Source of the DNA: Bactericera cockerelli
Taxonomy: Eukaryota > Arthropoda > Insecta > Hemiptera > Triozidae
Length of the DNA: 64,000 nt
Direction of reading: 5' to 3'
NCBI GenBank assembly: GCA_024516035.1
Contig: CM044964.1
Coordinates: forward strand, 20,776,931-20,840,930
Shown here: piece after piece, positions 35,101 to 45,954 of the stretch
Layout: the number at the start of each line of letters is the position of its first letter
Numbering within the stretch: position 1 is the stretch's first letter
Program-made: the position numbers and the translations under genes
The notes under the pieces: model-generated
What the model saw: only the letters and a program-made list of their open reading frames with translations
The model's database searches: none
Told to the model about the DNA's origin: nothing

Positions 35101-38100
35101 AGCTTTTCTACAGCTGTAGGGAGGAATAATGGTCTCCTGCTAACTTTATTTCAAAGCTGGCTCGTCCTGAACCACATTTTTTACGTGCGATCAACCATCG
35201 TGAGGACTTGGACTTTTTCTTTCAAAGCAATTAAAACCTTGGGAAACTGCAAGCTAGCCTGGCTTGTAAGGGTTGGCTAGTTCTCGAGATATCTTGTTCA
35301 CAGACACACAGACGGACGGATAGACGCACGGACCAATGGCTGAAAACATCTTTTTTTCGTATTCTGAGGCTATGATTCGTCCAGAAATGTGATAAACTGG
35401 GTAGGTCAGATTTTCAACGAATACAATACTTTCCTTTTTATATGATAAGGAAAGCGCCGACCTCCGTGGCTCAGTGGTTAATAGCATTGGTTGCTGACCC
35501 GGAGGTTGCGGGTTCGAATTCCGGCCGGAGCGGAAAATTCTAACCGAGATTTCCGTTTCCGGAATGGCATGGATGTAAAGGTAAAGTGCCCTGAAGTAAT
35601 GCGAAAGCGGTTCCGGGGCACAATTACCTTTAAAAAATAAAAAGGAAAAGGAAAGTATACATTACCTCGCCCCTTGGTTCACTACATATTCTATTTTTCT
35701 TTTTTTTTAGCATGTCCTATTTTGTTGAATGTATGTAGTTGACCAATAAAGATTTAAATAATAATAATAAAGTAAAAATACTCACCATCTTATATCTCTG
35801 CACTAGCTCCACATTCAAATACTCCTGGTGCGAGATGATGTTGCTCACAATGGACAGAAGTTCTGGCAGGTGTAGGAACTCGCACGTCTGCCGAATCTCA
35901 CACAGGAGGGACATATTGCTAGGGTGACAGTGACGAGTGTCGGGGGTCAGTAGGGTGCCGTTTGATCGCGAGTCTAATGTACCATGTAGACCTGGAAGGA
36001 ATAATACTTGATATAAGTATTAAAGAATAATACTTGATATTTATTAAAATTTCAACTTGATTTCAACTATTTATTAAAAAATTCCTGAATGAAAGGTGTT
36101 AATGTCCTGATAGTGAATTTATTTATTCAATATATGTTATTATAAAATAAATATTTTGTTGATTAAAAAAAAAGAAAAAAATACTTGATATAAGTATGAA
36201 GGAATAATACTTGATATAAGTATGAAGGATTAATACTTGATATAAGTATGAAGGAATAATACTTGATATAAGTATGAAGGAATGATACTTGATATAAGTA
36301 TGAAAGAATAATACTTGATATAAGTATGAAGGAATGATACTTGATATACTCGTAAGTATGAAGGGATAATACTTGATATAAGTATGAAGGAATGATACTT
36401 GATATAAGTATGAAGGAATGATACTTGATATAAGTATGAAGGAATAATACTTGATATAAGTATGAAGGAATGATACTTGATATAAGTATGAAGGGATAGT
36501 ACTTGATATAAGTATGAAGGAATAATACTTGATATAAGTATGAAGGAATAAATAATATTTGATATAAGTATGAAGGCATAATACATGATATAAGTATGAA
36601 GGAATAATACTTGATATAAGTATGAAGGAATAATACATGATATAAGTCTGAAGGAATAATACTTGATATGAGTATGAAGTATCTCACACAGGATTATTTG
36701 TGATTGTTTTGGATTTTTTAATATCATTACTTCCGATCATTTCTAAAAATATTGAAAGTATTGTGTTTGTTTTTATAATAAAATGTTTCGAATCCTGACC
36801 GGCCTTATAATCTAGACTCCCCTCACCGTCTAGACTACCCTCGCCATTTAGAGTATAAGCGTATCTTTTTTAAAATAAATAAAGTGAAGAGGAATAAAAA
36901 AAAATCGAAAAAAAGCGAATAAAACGAATAATTTATAAATAAATATTTTGAATAAAACAAATATTTTTGCATTTATGGGATTTTTATCTAGACTGCTCTA
37001 CCATCTAGACTGCCCTTACCATCTAGACTGCCCCTACCATCTAGACTTCCCTTACCATCTAGACTTCCCTTACCATCTAGACTGCCCTTACCATCTAGAC
37101 TGCCCTTACTATCTAGACTGCCCTTAGCATCTAGACTGCCCCTACCATCTAGACTGCCCTTGCCATCTAGACTGCCCTTACCATCTAGACTGCCCTTACC
37201 ATCTAGACTGCCCTTAATATCTAGACTGCCCTTAACATCTAGACTGCCCTTACCATCTGGACTTCCCTTACCATCTAGACTGCCCTTACCATCTAGACTG
37301 CCCGTGTAGAGGAAGTGTAGAACGTGTTGGAAAGCCCGCGGTGTGATCATCTTGTGCAGGGTGATAACGGTCTGCAGAGAGGTGGCTTTGTGCCCACGAC
37401 TGTCCAGCCCCTCGCACTGAAATCATCAAACAGACAAGGAGACTGTTGTCTGATTGTTCTGCAGAAGAAGTTTTTTTCATAAGTTTTTTTTTAAGATATA
37501 AAATCGCAGGTAGTAACCGTGGCATAGTGTAAAATTTTAAACCCTTTGTGTAAAATCAATTAGGTACATCTTTCCTTTTCTCCTTTCTACTTCTCTTCTT
37601 TATTTTTTTACCAGCTTATTTGTTTATTTTTAATTGAAATTTAATGAAAAAAATGGGTAAGACGCACAATGTATAGTTATTACACAGTAAAATATTTGAT
37701 TGATTGATTGAACCTGCCAATATTTTAACCCAAGACACACCTATAAAATGTGATCTAGAGTTCTAGTTCAATAGGAATATAGATTATAGATTATACCTGT
37801 TGCATTCGTATGGACGTGACAGCAGGATGGTTCACTATCAACTCTCTGGCCAGTAGGCTCCGCTTTATTCTGTCTCCATGGTAACTGTTGCTATGGTTAC
37901 CTGAGGAAATCAATACAATATTGCGTTATTCTGTCTCCATGGTAACTGTTGCCATTACCTGGGTTACCTGGGGAAACCAATACAATACTGGGTTTATCCT
38001 GCAAAAATGAGACTAACGGACAAATTTATGAACAGAGAAATCTGTCTAAGCAATGTCTCAAGCAAGTTTTTGATCAATAATATGAAAGGAAATCATGCTT

Positions 38101-41100
38101 GAGACATTTGGTCGGACGGCGTTTTCTGTTCATAAATACGGCTGTACGGGCCGATATTATAAAACAGGATAAAAATTAAGCTATGTCAGACACGCCCTCA
38201 AGTCGGAGTTTCAACCAACCACAGCGCACTACAGCAAAAGTTGAGATACAGTCTGGTTATGGGTACCATTATTATTACCTTGTAAAGAAAAATAATTGAT
38301 TTGTTATTCTTGTGAAATCTTCTATGTTCCAATTAAGTTATCACAAAAAAAGCTATCATATTTGTGTTAATCACAATCGTGATGTCACAACTATTCAAAC
38401 TCGCTTTACTAAATTTACGCTGAAACCGGGACTTGAACCACCGACCTCCAGGTTTCAAGTTTGGCGCCTTTTCGATCAAGCTACTAAGGTCGATTCTATG
38501 TTCCAAGTATCCAAAATAGCCGATTTCATGAGACAGGTTCATTACTCCTGAGAAATAAGTTATGAGTTATCCAGTTATTATTCCTCCATGTTACCATGGG
38601 AACTATAAACAAAACCCGTTACCTTGACAACCGTGCGTCCAGCTCAAGATCTGACACAGTAACCATGGAAACATTACTAATTATCATGGAAACTATAAAC
38701 TAATCCCGTTACCTTGACAACCGTGCGTCCAGATCAAGATCTGACACAGTAACCATGGAAACATTACTAATTATCATGGAAACTATAAACAAATCCCGTT
38801 ACCTTGACAACCGTGAGTCCAGCTCAAGATCTGCCACAGTAACCATGGAAACTATAAACAAAACCCGTTACCTTGACAACCGTGCGTCCAGCTCAAGATC
38901 TGACAGCTGGATCTTCTCTTGAGATCAGCAGTACTGCGCACAGCCTGGTGATGACTACTACTTCGATCCGAGTGACTGATCTGATACAGTAACCATGGAA
39001 ACAAATTCTTAAGGGAATTATAAAGAAATTCCGTTACCTTGACAACCGTGAGTCCAGCTCAAGATCGGCCACAGTAACCATGGAAACTATAAACAAAACC
39101 CGTTACCTTGACAACCGTGCGTCCAGCTCAAGATCTGACAGCTGGATCTTCTCTTGAGATCAGCAGTACTGCGCACGGCCTGATGATGACTACTACTTCG
39201 ATCCCAGTGACTGATCTGATACAGTAACCATGGAAACAAATTCTTAAGGGAACTATAAACAAAACCCGTTACCTTGACAACCGTGCGTCCAGCTCAAGAT
39301 CTGACAGCTGGATCTTCTCTTGAGATCAGCAGTGCTGCGCACAGCCTGGTGATGACTACTGCTGCGATCCGAGTGACTCCCGGAACGAATCAGATGTTCT
39401 GTGTCTTCATTGAACTCGGCCAGAGTGGCTTCACCAAACGTGGACACCTGGAAATTATTATCACTTTCAAGTGAGACTCTATGTATTTACCCCTAGTCAT
39501 CAGAGGAGACCACTGAGATCATAAACATAGAGGGAACCCGATGTATCAAGATTTGCGTCCAGTAGGGACCATCAGCTGTATTAAAAATCAGTGCCGGAGT
39601 TGTAGTATTTTTTCTCTCGCGAAGGAGTGGATACCTAAACTACCTAATTCTTCTAAAATACCTAATATTTTGCTTTTTTCATACTTACCTTTTGTCTTTG
39701 CTTCCTCTTTTATTTTCCATATTTTCTACTTATTATGTAGTAATATAAAATTTGGTATCTGACGTGAAAATTAAAGATGTTTAGATATGCGCCACTGCAT
39801 GAGGTAAACAAAAATTCAAATAAATTGAACCAATCACAGGCCGGGATTTGTTGAAAGAGGGACCATCAGCTGTTCAAAGTTGGACGCACAAATTTGTTTA
39901 ATTCGAGATAGGTTCCGTCTAAAGCACTATGTTTATTTTATATAAAGCTAGAGAAACTCACCATGCTGGACTCACTCGCACTCCGACACATCTCACCACT
40001 ACCACTGCCACTGTCTTCTTCCACAAAGAAACCTGGAAGTCAAACGGTGATGGTTTAGAAAGCGGTATTGGGTATTAATAAATTGGAGTAGATTGTAATA
40101 ATAAATTAAGTCCCCAGGGACTCTGTTTGAAAAGAAAAAAAAATCAGTTTGTGACCACGTAATAATAAGACCCTGAGAGTTTGCTGGTAGAAACTGCTTT
40201 GAGAATTAACCTCACCTGGTGGTGGTTACCTTATACTAAAAAGTTAAGTTAAAAAAAAAATTATCATACTAATTGTGTTAATCACTTTCGTGATACCACA
40301 ACTAGTCAAACTCGCTTTACTAAATCTACGCTGAAACCCGCGGACTTGAACCACCGACCTACAGGTTACAAGTCCGCCGCCTTAACGATCAAGCTACTGA
40401 GGTCGGTCCTTCCACTAAAGAGTATCATTTACCTTGAAGGAAACGCTCGCCGCGTACAGGATGAACCGGTGAGCGCTGAACCCCACCGATGTACCCGACC
40501 CCACCACAAAGATGACATCGGTGAACGCCTGCTGGTGGAACAGGTGACTCATGTGGTCCTGGTACACGGAGGTCTGCACTGAGAGGGCCAGGGGGCGGGG
40601 TTTTGGGGGGCAGTAAGGCTCCTGAGGGGAAAAACATAGGGATCATTATTAACCCATTAACGCCTGAACTGTTGGAAAACGTTGATCCATTTTGAAAAAA
40701 TAAATATCAAAACTTCTGATAGAACTGTCTAGTAAAAATCAGAAGGTAGCAAATATTGTCAACAATGAGAACTATAATGTTATAAAGTGGTAACATGTAC
40801 CGTATTGAACTAACAGGTCAGAAGCTTGCACTGCCTGCATCGTTGCCATATGGCAACGCTAGGCGTTAATGGGTTAACAGTTGATCTTTTTCATAGAATG
40901 GGACTTTGATAACAACAAAAAAATCATGCGTCCAGGAGCTCGTTTCATAAAAAAATTTACACTTCATACTTGATGAGTTACAAAATAGATACAGCTAGTA
41001 AACTATATCACTCACCTGTAAGTAAACAAAGCAAGTTACCATGACAACCATAATCCAAACCAGTTACCTTGGCAACCATGCTTTCAGCTTGTAAACTATA

Positions 41101-44100
41101 TTACTCACTTGTAGCAGGGGCCGCTGTACTTTCTTCAAATTTGCTATCCAGAACTTCTGATTTCGTAGTGCAATCACAGCCTCACGAATAGTGTTGTCAT
41201 GGTAACAAAGCAAGTTACCATGACAACCATAATCCAAACCGGTTACCTTGGCAACAATGCGTTCAGCTAGTAAACAATATCACCTACCTGTAGCAAGGGC
41301 CACTGTTCTTACACTTTATTCAAGTTCACAAACACATGATTCACACCGTGGTAAGTAAACAAAGCAAGTTACCATGACAACCATAATCCAAACCGGTTAC
41401 CTTGGCAACCACGCTTTCAGCGTGTAAACTATAATACTCACTTGTAGCAGGGGCCACTGTACTTTCTTCAAATTTATTATCCAGAACTTCTGATGGCGTC
41501 GTGCAATCAAAGCCTTACGAATATTGTTGTCATGGTAACAAAACAAGTTACCATGACAACCATTCAAGCTCTCCAACACCTGATTCACACCGTGGTAAGT
41601 AAACAAAACAAGTTACCATGACAACCATAAACTACCTGTAGCAGGGGCCGCTGTACTTTCTTCAAATTCGTTATCCAGAACCTCTGATGGCGTCGGGCAA
41701 TCAGAGCGATACGGATGGCGTTCTCGAACACCTGATTCACGCCGTGGTAGGTGAACACCGAGGTCTCGTAGTAGGGGAGGCCCAGTTCTCGAGCTACGGA
41801 CCTGGCTTCGTCCGGCATGATGAGGTCGGACTTGCGAGTTGCTCTGGAGAGAAAGGGATAGGGTTAACAGTAGCACATTCCAGAAACACTCTCATAATAA
41901 TGTCAATATTCATGTACCAAAATCCAGATTACGTCCCAACATCTCTACCTTTTTCAGTATTCCAAAGTCAAAAAATAACCATCATTTAAAATCTCCCATT
42001 AACCATATTATACACCATTATAATAAATTAAATCCTAAACCTGACATATTTTAATATAATGTTAGGAATAATGTATCTAATTATAATAGGGTGGCGTCAT
42101 CGTGAACGATGGTAGCCAGACAGCGGAGGAATGACTCAGCACTTCTACCACTGTCTTTATAAGGAGGCTAATAATTCTCAAACTCTCAAAATCCCCGAAT
42201 CTCTATTTCAATCGTCGATCGGTTATTGCGTTCAAATTGGCGGGGTTATTGCCAAAGACAAAAACCTAGCCCTTTAGTGAGGACATATTTGTGTACTAGT
42301 ATTTATCATTTTTTTTCCTTTTTATTGTTTCCATTTTTCCCCCCATTATTATGGAATTAAAGTAATAGCCTAAACAATGGCGACCTTTGTGGCTCAGTGG
42401 TTAAGAACATTGGTTACTGACCTGGAGGTTGCGGGTACGAATCCCGACTGGAGCGGAGATTCTGACCGAGTTTTTAATGTGCCCTGAAGTAATGCGAAAG
42501 CGGTTCCGGGGCTAAATTACCTATACAAAAACCCCTAAATAATGTTCTTGTTATATTTATGATACCTGAGGAATGGACTATGGTCCCGAAACAGTGAGAG
42601 ATAGGTGTCATCTCGATAGAGAAAGCGGAGGTCATTCTTGCAGCCAACTAGAATTACAGGGGTGGTGGGGCAGAATCGTCGGATCTCAGAGTACCACATG
42701 CTTTTGCAGTGACGGAGTGATACCTGTTGGAAAAAAAGTCATAATTGGTTAACGCATACTGGTAGTCAAGTTGTTAACGAGGTGGTCTGTGCATGAATTT
42801 TTCCTTATTAATTTGAGTTTGTAACCACATTATAATAAGACTCTGTGGGTTAGCTGGTAGAAAATGCTTTGATAATTAACCTTGCCTGGTGGTTACCTTT
42901 CACTAAAGAGTATTATTATAGTCATGTAACTCAATTTTTATAGTCATGTAACTCGGTTCTCTAAATTTTTGAAAGAGACCTAACCACTGAAATTATTATT
43001 TTTAATATGAGCAACAATCAGTGGCTTGTATAGGCAAAAATAAGATATTGGGATACTAAAGATATGGAAAAGTTCTATAATTCTTCAATACCTACTAATA
43101 TATCGTGATATAACACATTTATTTTACTTTCAATTATTATGTATAAACATTACTATCTAGATGGGATTTGAACCTGTCTTAGCTGTGTGAAACCTGAGTG
43201 TGCTACCTACTTGGACAAAGTGACTACTGCAAGAAATTGTCTCATGAGAAATTTTATTATAGAATTCAATTGATACATAAAAATTGAATACCTTGCTTGT
43301 AAGAGAGAAGCATAGGAGCACCACATCAGACCTGCCATACGCAAACCTACGGTCTTTCTCGTGGTCTCCAAATGTGTCCCACAGCCGCAGAGATACATGG
43401 ACTCCATCTACTACATCCCAGGACCTTTCCAATACCTAAACATAAATTGATAAATGTAATAATAGAAAATTAAATAATAAATAAAATGTACTGTCAAGTG
43501 TAAAAAAAGGGTGTTTATTGGTTTAAAAAAAAAATGTACAGCCTTTTTATTGTGTAGCCAAGAAACAACCAGCTATTCTAGATGATTGTGGTCTTTGTCT
43601 GTAGTATGCCTCTCATAGTATGCCTCTCCTCTGATTGGCAAGAAATGACACAAAAACTTCCAATTTAGGTTCTGGGTCAAAACAAGGGCATCAGAAATTG
43701 TTCCTAAGGCATGCCTTACCAACTGTATCCAAAATTTGAATATATTTTTTCTTGGCCCTGGGATTCAAACCCAGGACTTTGCACAAGGCAGAGTATCTTG
43801 CCACTGAGCTATCTTGATGTATTTTTTTAATATTGAAATAAAATTACCAAGTTGTAATATGTACGTATACAATAACATAGACTGTGGTGGAAAAAAAATA
43901 AAATGAAGAAATTGGAAATTAATGATTAAAGTGAAAAGGCCAATTACTATACTTACGTCCTTGTAAATTCTGTACTGATCAATAGCCCATACAGTAGGCA
44001 CATGTGTGGTAAGCAACTGAGACAGGGACACTTGTTTATTGCAAGCCCGGGCACAGATTAGCCGTGTCTTACCAACGGCAGTATCTCCGACCACAACACA

Positions 44101-44142
44101 CTTGACTAGCTCTTGATGCGGCTGCTCATTGTCACTCAACAT
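29000..44142 (-). CDS. RhoBTB: RhoBTB: atypical Rho GTPase with BTB domains, 14 exons
   Basis: RhoBTB proteins join a Rho-like GTPase domain to BTB domains and are known as adaptors for CUL3 ubiquitin ligases. Exons (5' to 3'): 44142-43957, 43435-43292, 42723-42566, 41843-41636, 40621-40433, 40032-39962, 39447-39273, 37900-37797, 37416-37290, 35991-35786, 34668-34498, 33058-32816, 30805-30651, 29381-29000. The start MLSDNEQ is the first ATG. Motifs: P-loop [20 protein letters not shown] (switch I), the family-typical [29 protein letters not shown] (linker), the first BTB split by an insert (FTDVIFVVG ... [12 protein letters not shown]), the second BTB ([13 protein letters not shown] ... [11 protein letters not shown]) and the C-terminal [18 protein letters not shown]. 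Oddities: exons 5 and 6 are out of phase, so a small exon is probably missed; the C-terminal frame is uncertain; arrays grow from several donors. Confidence 0.94.
29411..29706. mobile_element. hAT-like MITE, CAGGCGCGGC ends
   Basis: CAGGCGCGGC starts and GCCGCGCCTG ends the element, flanked on both sides by TTATTATT. Because the flank is a microsatellite, the 8 bp duplication is suggestive only. It lies just upstream of the last RhoBTB exon. Confidence 0.6.
29707..29890 (-). mobile_element. Family H retroposon tail
   Basis: Reverse copy ending AGAGGGCGGGGTTATTGCC and CTTCCACCCAACCC. Confidence 0.6.
29900..30055 (+). mobile_element. tRNA-headed SINE, family E, partial
   Basis: GACCCGGAGGTTGCGGGTTC and GGAGCGGAAAATTCTTACCG. 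Full copies are at 35457-35640 and 42379-42535. Confidence 0.6.
30295..30605 (-). mobile_element. tRNA-headed SINE with the central domain shared by 5S SINEs
   Basis: On the minus strand the head is CCAGCCTCCGTGGCGTAATG with GAGTTCAACTCCCGGC. The body GCCCTACCCAGGCTGCGTGA, TTAATGTGGGTAGC, CGAATGGAGGGTAAAACCCC is the module also seen downstream of 5S heads. Copies: 34083-34225, 55820-56035, 56040-56215 and a decayed one at 62445-62640. Confidence 0.7.
31005..31217 (-). mobile_element. tRNA-headed SINE, family B
   Basis: Full reverse copy from CGCTTTATTTATACTGCCCG to GAGCTACCGGGACAG, in a RhoBTB intron. Confidence 0.8.
31432..32815 (-). repeat. ~88 bp array from the RhoBTB exon 12 donor, with amplified retroposon
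   Basis: Nine further copies of the exon end (encoding [21 protein letters not shown]) plus donor GTAAGGAG follow the real exon. Family H tails lie inside at about 31971-32155, 32250-32435 and 32615-32810. The exon-fragment-plus-tail pairs were themselves multiplied. Confidence 0.9.
33059..33640 (-). repeat. Acceptor-side duplications of RhoBTB exon 12
   Basis: The exon beginning (ATCGTGTTCCCAGGAATCCG) with its acceptor TTATTTCAG recurs at about 33224-33308, 33376-33465 and 33537-33625. It is separated by pieces resembling a 5S SINE head (AAGCAACGTCCAGGGAGGTT). Confidence 0.8.
33985..34225 (-). mobile_element. Tandem tRNA-headed SINE pieces (family of 30295)
   Basis: A head fragment at 33985-34045 and a longer copy at 34083-34225 both end in TTACGCCACACGGAGAAGTA. 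Confidence 0.6.
34731..35080 (+). mobile_element. Family I repeat joined to a family H tail
   Basis: GGTGGCGTAATCGTGAACGA, CAAGGAGGCTAATAATTGAC and CTACTCCCTGTTTATAGTCC, then CAATAACTCCGCCCTTTAG and an AT-rich tail. Related family I copies are at 42087, 46756 and 62855. Confidence 0.6.
35457..35645 (+). mobile_element. tRNA-headed SINE, family E
   Basis: CGTGGCTCAGTGGTTAATAG, GCGGGTTCGAATTCCGGCC and GCCCTGAAGTAATGCGAAAG, then an A-rich end. Confidence 0.75.
35992..36680 (-). repeat. ~27 bp array at the RhoBTB exon 10 acceptor
   Basis: More than 20 units of AATAATACTTGATATAAGTA with ATGAAGG spacers. On the coding strand each contains ATTATTCCTTC, the pyrimidine tract that leads into the real acceptor (TTCCAG before exon 35991-35786). 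A ~120 bp AT-rich segment interrupts it near 36050-36175. Confidence 0.85.
36990..37306 (-). repeat. 18 bp array at the RhoBTB exon 9 donor, open reading frame
   Basis: About 17 copies of GGGCAGTCTAGATGGTAA continue directly from the exon end. Each unit holds GATG/GTAAGG (the donor) and GGGCAG. Because the unit is 18 bp, the BTB reading frame stays open and would add GSLDGK repeats if splicing failed. Confidence 0.9.
38022..38148. mobile_element. MITE, second copy of the 28316 family
   Basis: TTTATGAACAGAG at the left and TCTGTTCATAAATACGGCTG at the right, with matching interior AGCAATGTCTCAAGCAAG. Confidence 0.65.
38340..38490 (-). mobile_element. tRNA-headed SINE, family A
   Basis: Reverse copy with GTGATGTCACAACTATTCAA and GGGACTTGAACCACCGACC. 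Confidence 0.75.
38590..39272 (-). repeat. Array from the RhoBTB exon 7 donor
   Basis: Copies of the exon end plus donor (coding strand GACGCACGGTTGTCAAG/GTAACGG) occur near 38620, 38718, 38797, 38867, 39032 and 39105, before the true exon end at 39273. Some units also carry upstream exon sequence (TGCGCAG, CTGATCTCAAGAGAAGATCC). Confidence 0.85.
40145..40410. mobile_element. Family F tail followed by a reverse family A SINE
   Basis: GTTTGTGACCACGTAATAA and CTCACCTGGTGGTGGTTACC, then from about 40258 a reverse family A copy ending AAGCTACTGAGGTCGG. Confidence 0.65.
40985..41635 (-). repeat. Large-unit array from the RhoBTB exon 4 donor
   Basis: Partial copies of the exon end (encoding FWI-NLKKVQ-PLLQ), reading TGTAGCAGGGGCCGCTGTAC on the plus strand, recur around 41110-41205 and 41445-41545, with a short one near 41290-41310. 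Intervening GTTACCATGACAACCATAAT segments also repeat. Confidence 0.8.
42087..42300 (+). mobile_element. Family I repeat, partial, with a family H-like tail
   Basis: GGTGGCGTCATCGTGAACGA to AAGGAGGCTAATAATT, then TAGCCCTTTAGTGAGGACAT. Confidence 0.55.
42379..42537 (+). mobile_element. tRNA-headed SINE, family E
   Basis: TGTGGCTCAGTGGTTAAGAA, GCGGGTACGAATCCCGACTG and GTAATGCGAAAGCGGTTCC, just downstream of a RhoBTB donor in the intron. Confidence 0.7.
42745..42925 (+). mobile_element. SINE family F, 5'-damaged
   Basis: GCATGAATTTTTCCTTATTA, TGTGACCACAT-like sequence and CTTGCCTGGTGGTTACCTTT, then (TTA)n. Confidence 0.6.
43545..43830 (-). mobile_element. tRNA-headed SINE, family D, diverged
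   Basis: The body (GATTGTGGTCTTTGTCTGTA, GGCAAGAAATGACAC) precedes a reversed head with GGGATTCAAACCCAGGAC. Confidence 0.6.
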
Positions 44143-45460
44143 GATACCCAATTCAATCAATGTGGATGTTTTGAAAGAACTTTACTGTATTCCAAACATC
44201 CTGCAAATCTGACAAAAATATACATGTTTAATTTTTAACACATTTAGGTTAAAATATATGGAGCTACTACTTAATATCTAACACATGCAGACCACAATTA
44301 CCTTTTTTTTAAAGAATTTTTCAGCTGTAAATAATACCTAACTTATTAAGGATACCTAAATCTTTTCAAAATTATTTTAAAATACTTCATCTCCATTTTA
44401 TCACAGGTCAAATGCTTAGAACTGACAAACACTCTTACTTGATCATTCAGGTGTAATAATTATCTAGTAAAATCTATGAGTCTCTTTTTTGTCAGTCTTG
44501 TTGGTTACCCAAAATGTTACTTTGAGAGAGCCATTGTCTTATGACAGAGGCTCTTTCAAAGTAGAGCCTCTTAGCTCAATACTGATGCTAGAAAGTGACC
44601 TGCTGCACTAGACTTTTACTAAAGAAAACATTTATTTATTGATGGGATGGATTTTAGTTACTGATTCTTGCTTCTCTATTCCATTCAGTGATGAAAGGTA
44701 TTTCTATTTACATAATGGGTTAGTAATGTTTCTATATTAGGTGCATTAAAAGATGAGGTTTTTGACCCCAAGAACATTCATGTTTTTTATATTACCTATG
44801 TACAATTATATTGTGATATCTTGTGTAATTTTTTCACAAAGATATGTTTGGAAAGTATTTTCTGTTAGTAACTACAGAAGAAAACACTTTCCAACCCTAA
44901 TTTATATTTTCTCTTAAGATTAACAAACACTCCAAAAACTTAAAATAACTTATTCATTAAAAAAACCGTCAAGAAGCGAGTTCTTCTTGCGTTTCTACAG
45001 TTATGAAATGTCTGGCAAGAAGAAGACTGATCTGTTACTTGATACTTTTGTCAGAAACAAATAGTTCTGCATGAAATGCTGAAGAGAAAATGGCATTTAC
45101 CAGTAATGTGGATTCAACTAGTTCGAATACAATAGAAAAGGACTTTAAAAGAAGTTTAGTAGCTAGATACACAATAAAGAAAATCACAATTTGATCAATT
45201 CTTATCAAAATTTGAATACCAATTTTACTGATAATCAAAAACACTCAAAACAAATCAACTGATAAAAGAAGGCGCATTTTCTTATCAAAGAACGATTTTA
45301 AGACGCGTTTACACTTCAACGTAATGGCGGGAAACCATTTTGCTAAAGCTTAGTACATACTGTGATGGCGGGAAAAGCGTAATTTTGAATTCATCAAATA
45401 GGTAATAAATTATATTTTTTGGCTTATCACTACTGATATACTTTTTCTTTATTGCGTACA
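44143..45460. other. RhoBTB 5' region, no coding exon seen
   Basis: AT-rich upstream DNA. It may hold 5' untranslated exons, but none can be called with confidence. Two E2F-type motifs lie near 45330-45375. Confidence 0.4.
45326..45375 (+). promoter_or_regulatory. Two E2F-type motifs, GGCGGGAAA
   Basis: Perfect GGCGGGAAA occurs at 45326-45334 and again at 45367-45375, about 1.2 kb upstream of the RhoBTB start codon in very AT-rich DNA. They match the E2F consensus. Human RHOBTB2 has been reported as an E2F1 target, which makes the pair worth noting; function here is inferred. Confidence 0.35.
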
Positions 45461-45474
45461 TTATACCACGTTGA

Positions 45475-45705
45475 ATACACGATAGTCTGGGAAGATAATA
45501 TGTAGCGTGATGGTATAGCTATTCCGGGCCTAACCCAGGCTGGGCAAATGTGCCTTTATATGGGTAGAAGGTCTGTCTACTATTAGATAGTTAAAGTAGA
45601 GGGGTGCGATACCATACTACTTGGATGGGCAAGCTACAACCCAGACCACAATCGTTTACAGTAGCTGCTATTTTTATGGCTACAAAAAAAATGCTTTAAA
45701 ACACA
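45475..45705 (+). mobile_element. Degraded 5S SINE followed by a family D tail
   Basis: CACGTTGAATACACGAT and CCTAACCCAGGCTGGGCAAA represent an eroded 5S SINE. GGGCAAGCTACAACCCAGAC and CGTTTACAGTAGCTGCT represent a family D end. Confidence 0.5.
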
Positions 45706-45954
45706 ATTTTGAAGAAAAAAAAGTAGGTACCAAGTAGTTAATAATCATGACTCATCCCAAAAAGTCACAAAATCTCTTAATTTTATCTATTGAGGTAAAA
45801 TAGTACTAGGTATTTAGAAGTTTGAAAAGATTATGATCCTACCCTAGCAGAGTTAAAGTGCCTAAGAAGAAAAAGATTATAAGTCTTGTATGAAAAGAGT
45901 TTATTGATTTTTTTTATATACATATACCATAGAAAGTTACTCATATCGGATTTG

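Noticed and set aside
36123..36727. Overlapping 165-174 residue frames rich in [16 protein letters not shown]
   Set aside because: They are translations of the ~27 bp acceptor array in three frames; all frames being open is a repeat property, not a protein.
36988..37350. Constitutive GSLDGK-repeat protein segment in RhoBTB
   Set aside because: The repeat unit contains the splice donor, and the next exon continues the family sequence in the right phase from 37290. Inclusion is possible only as an alternative form.
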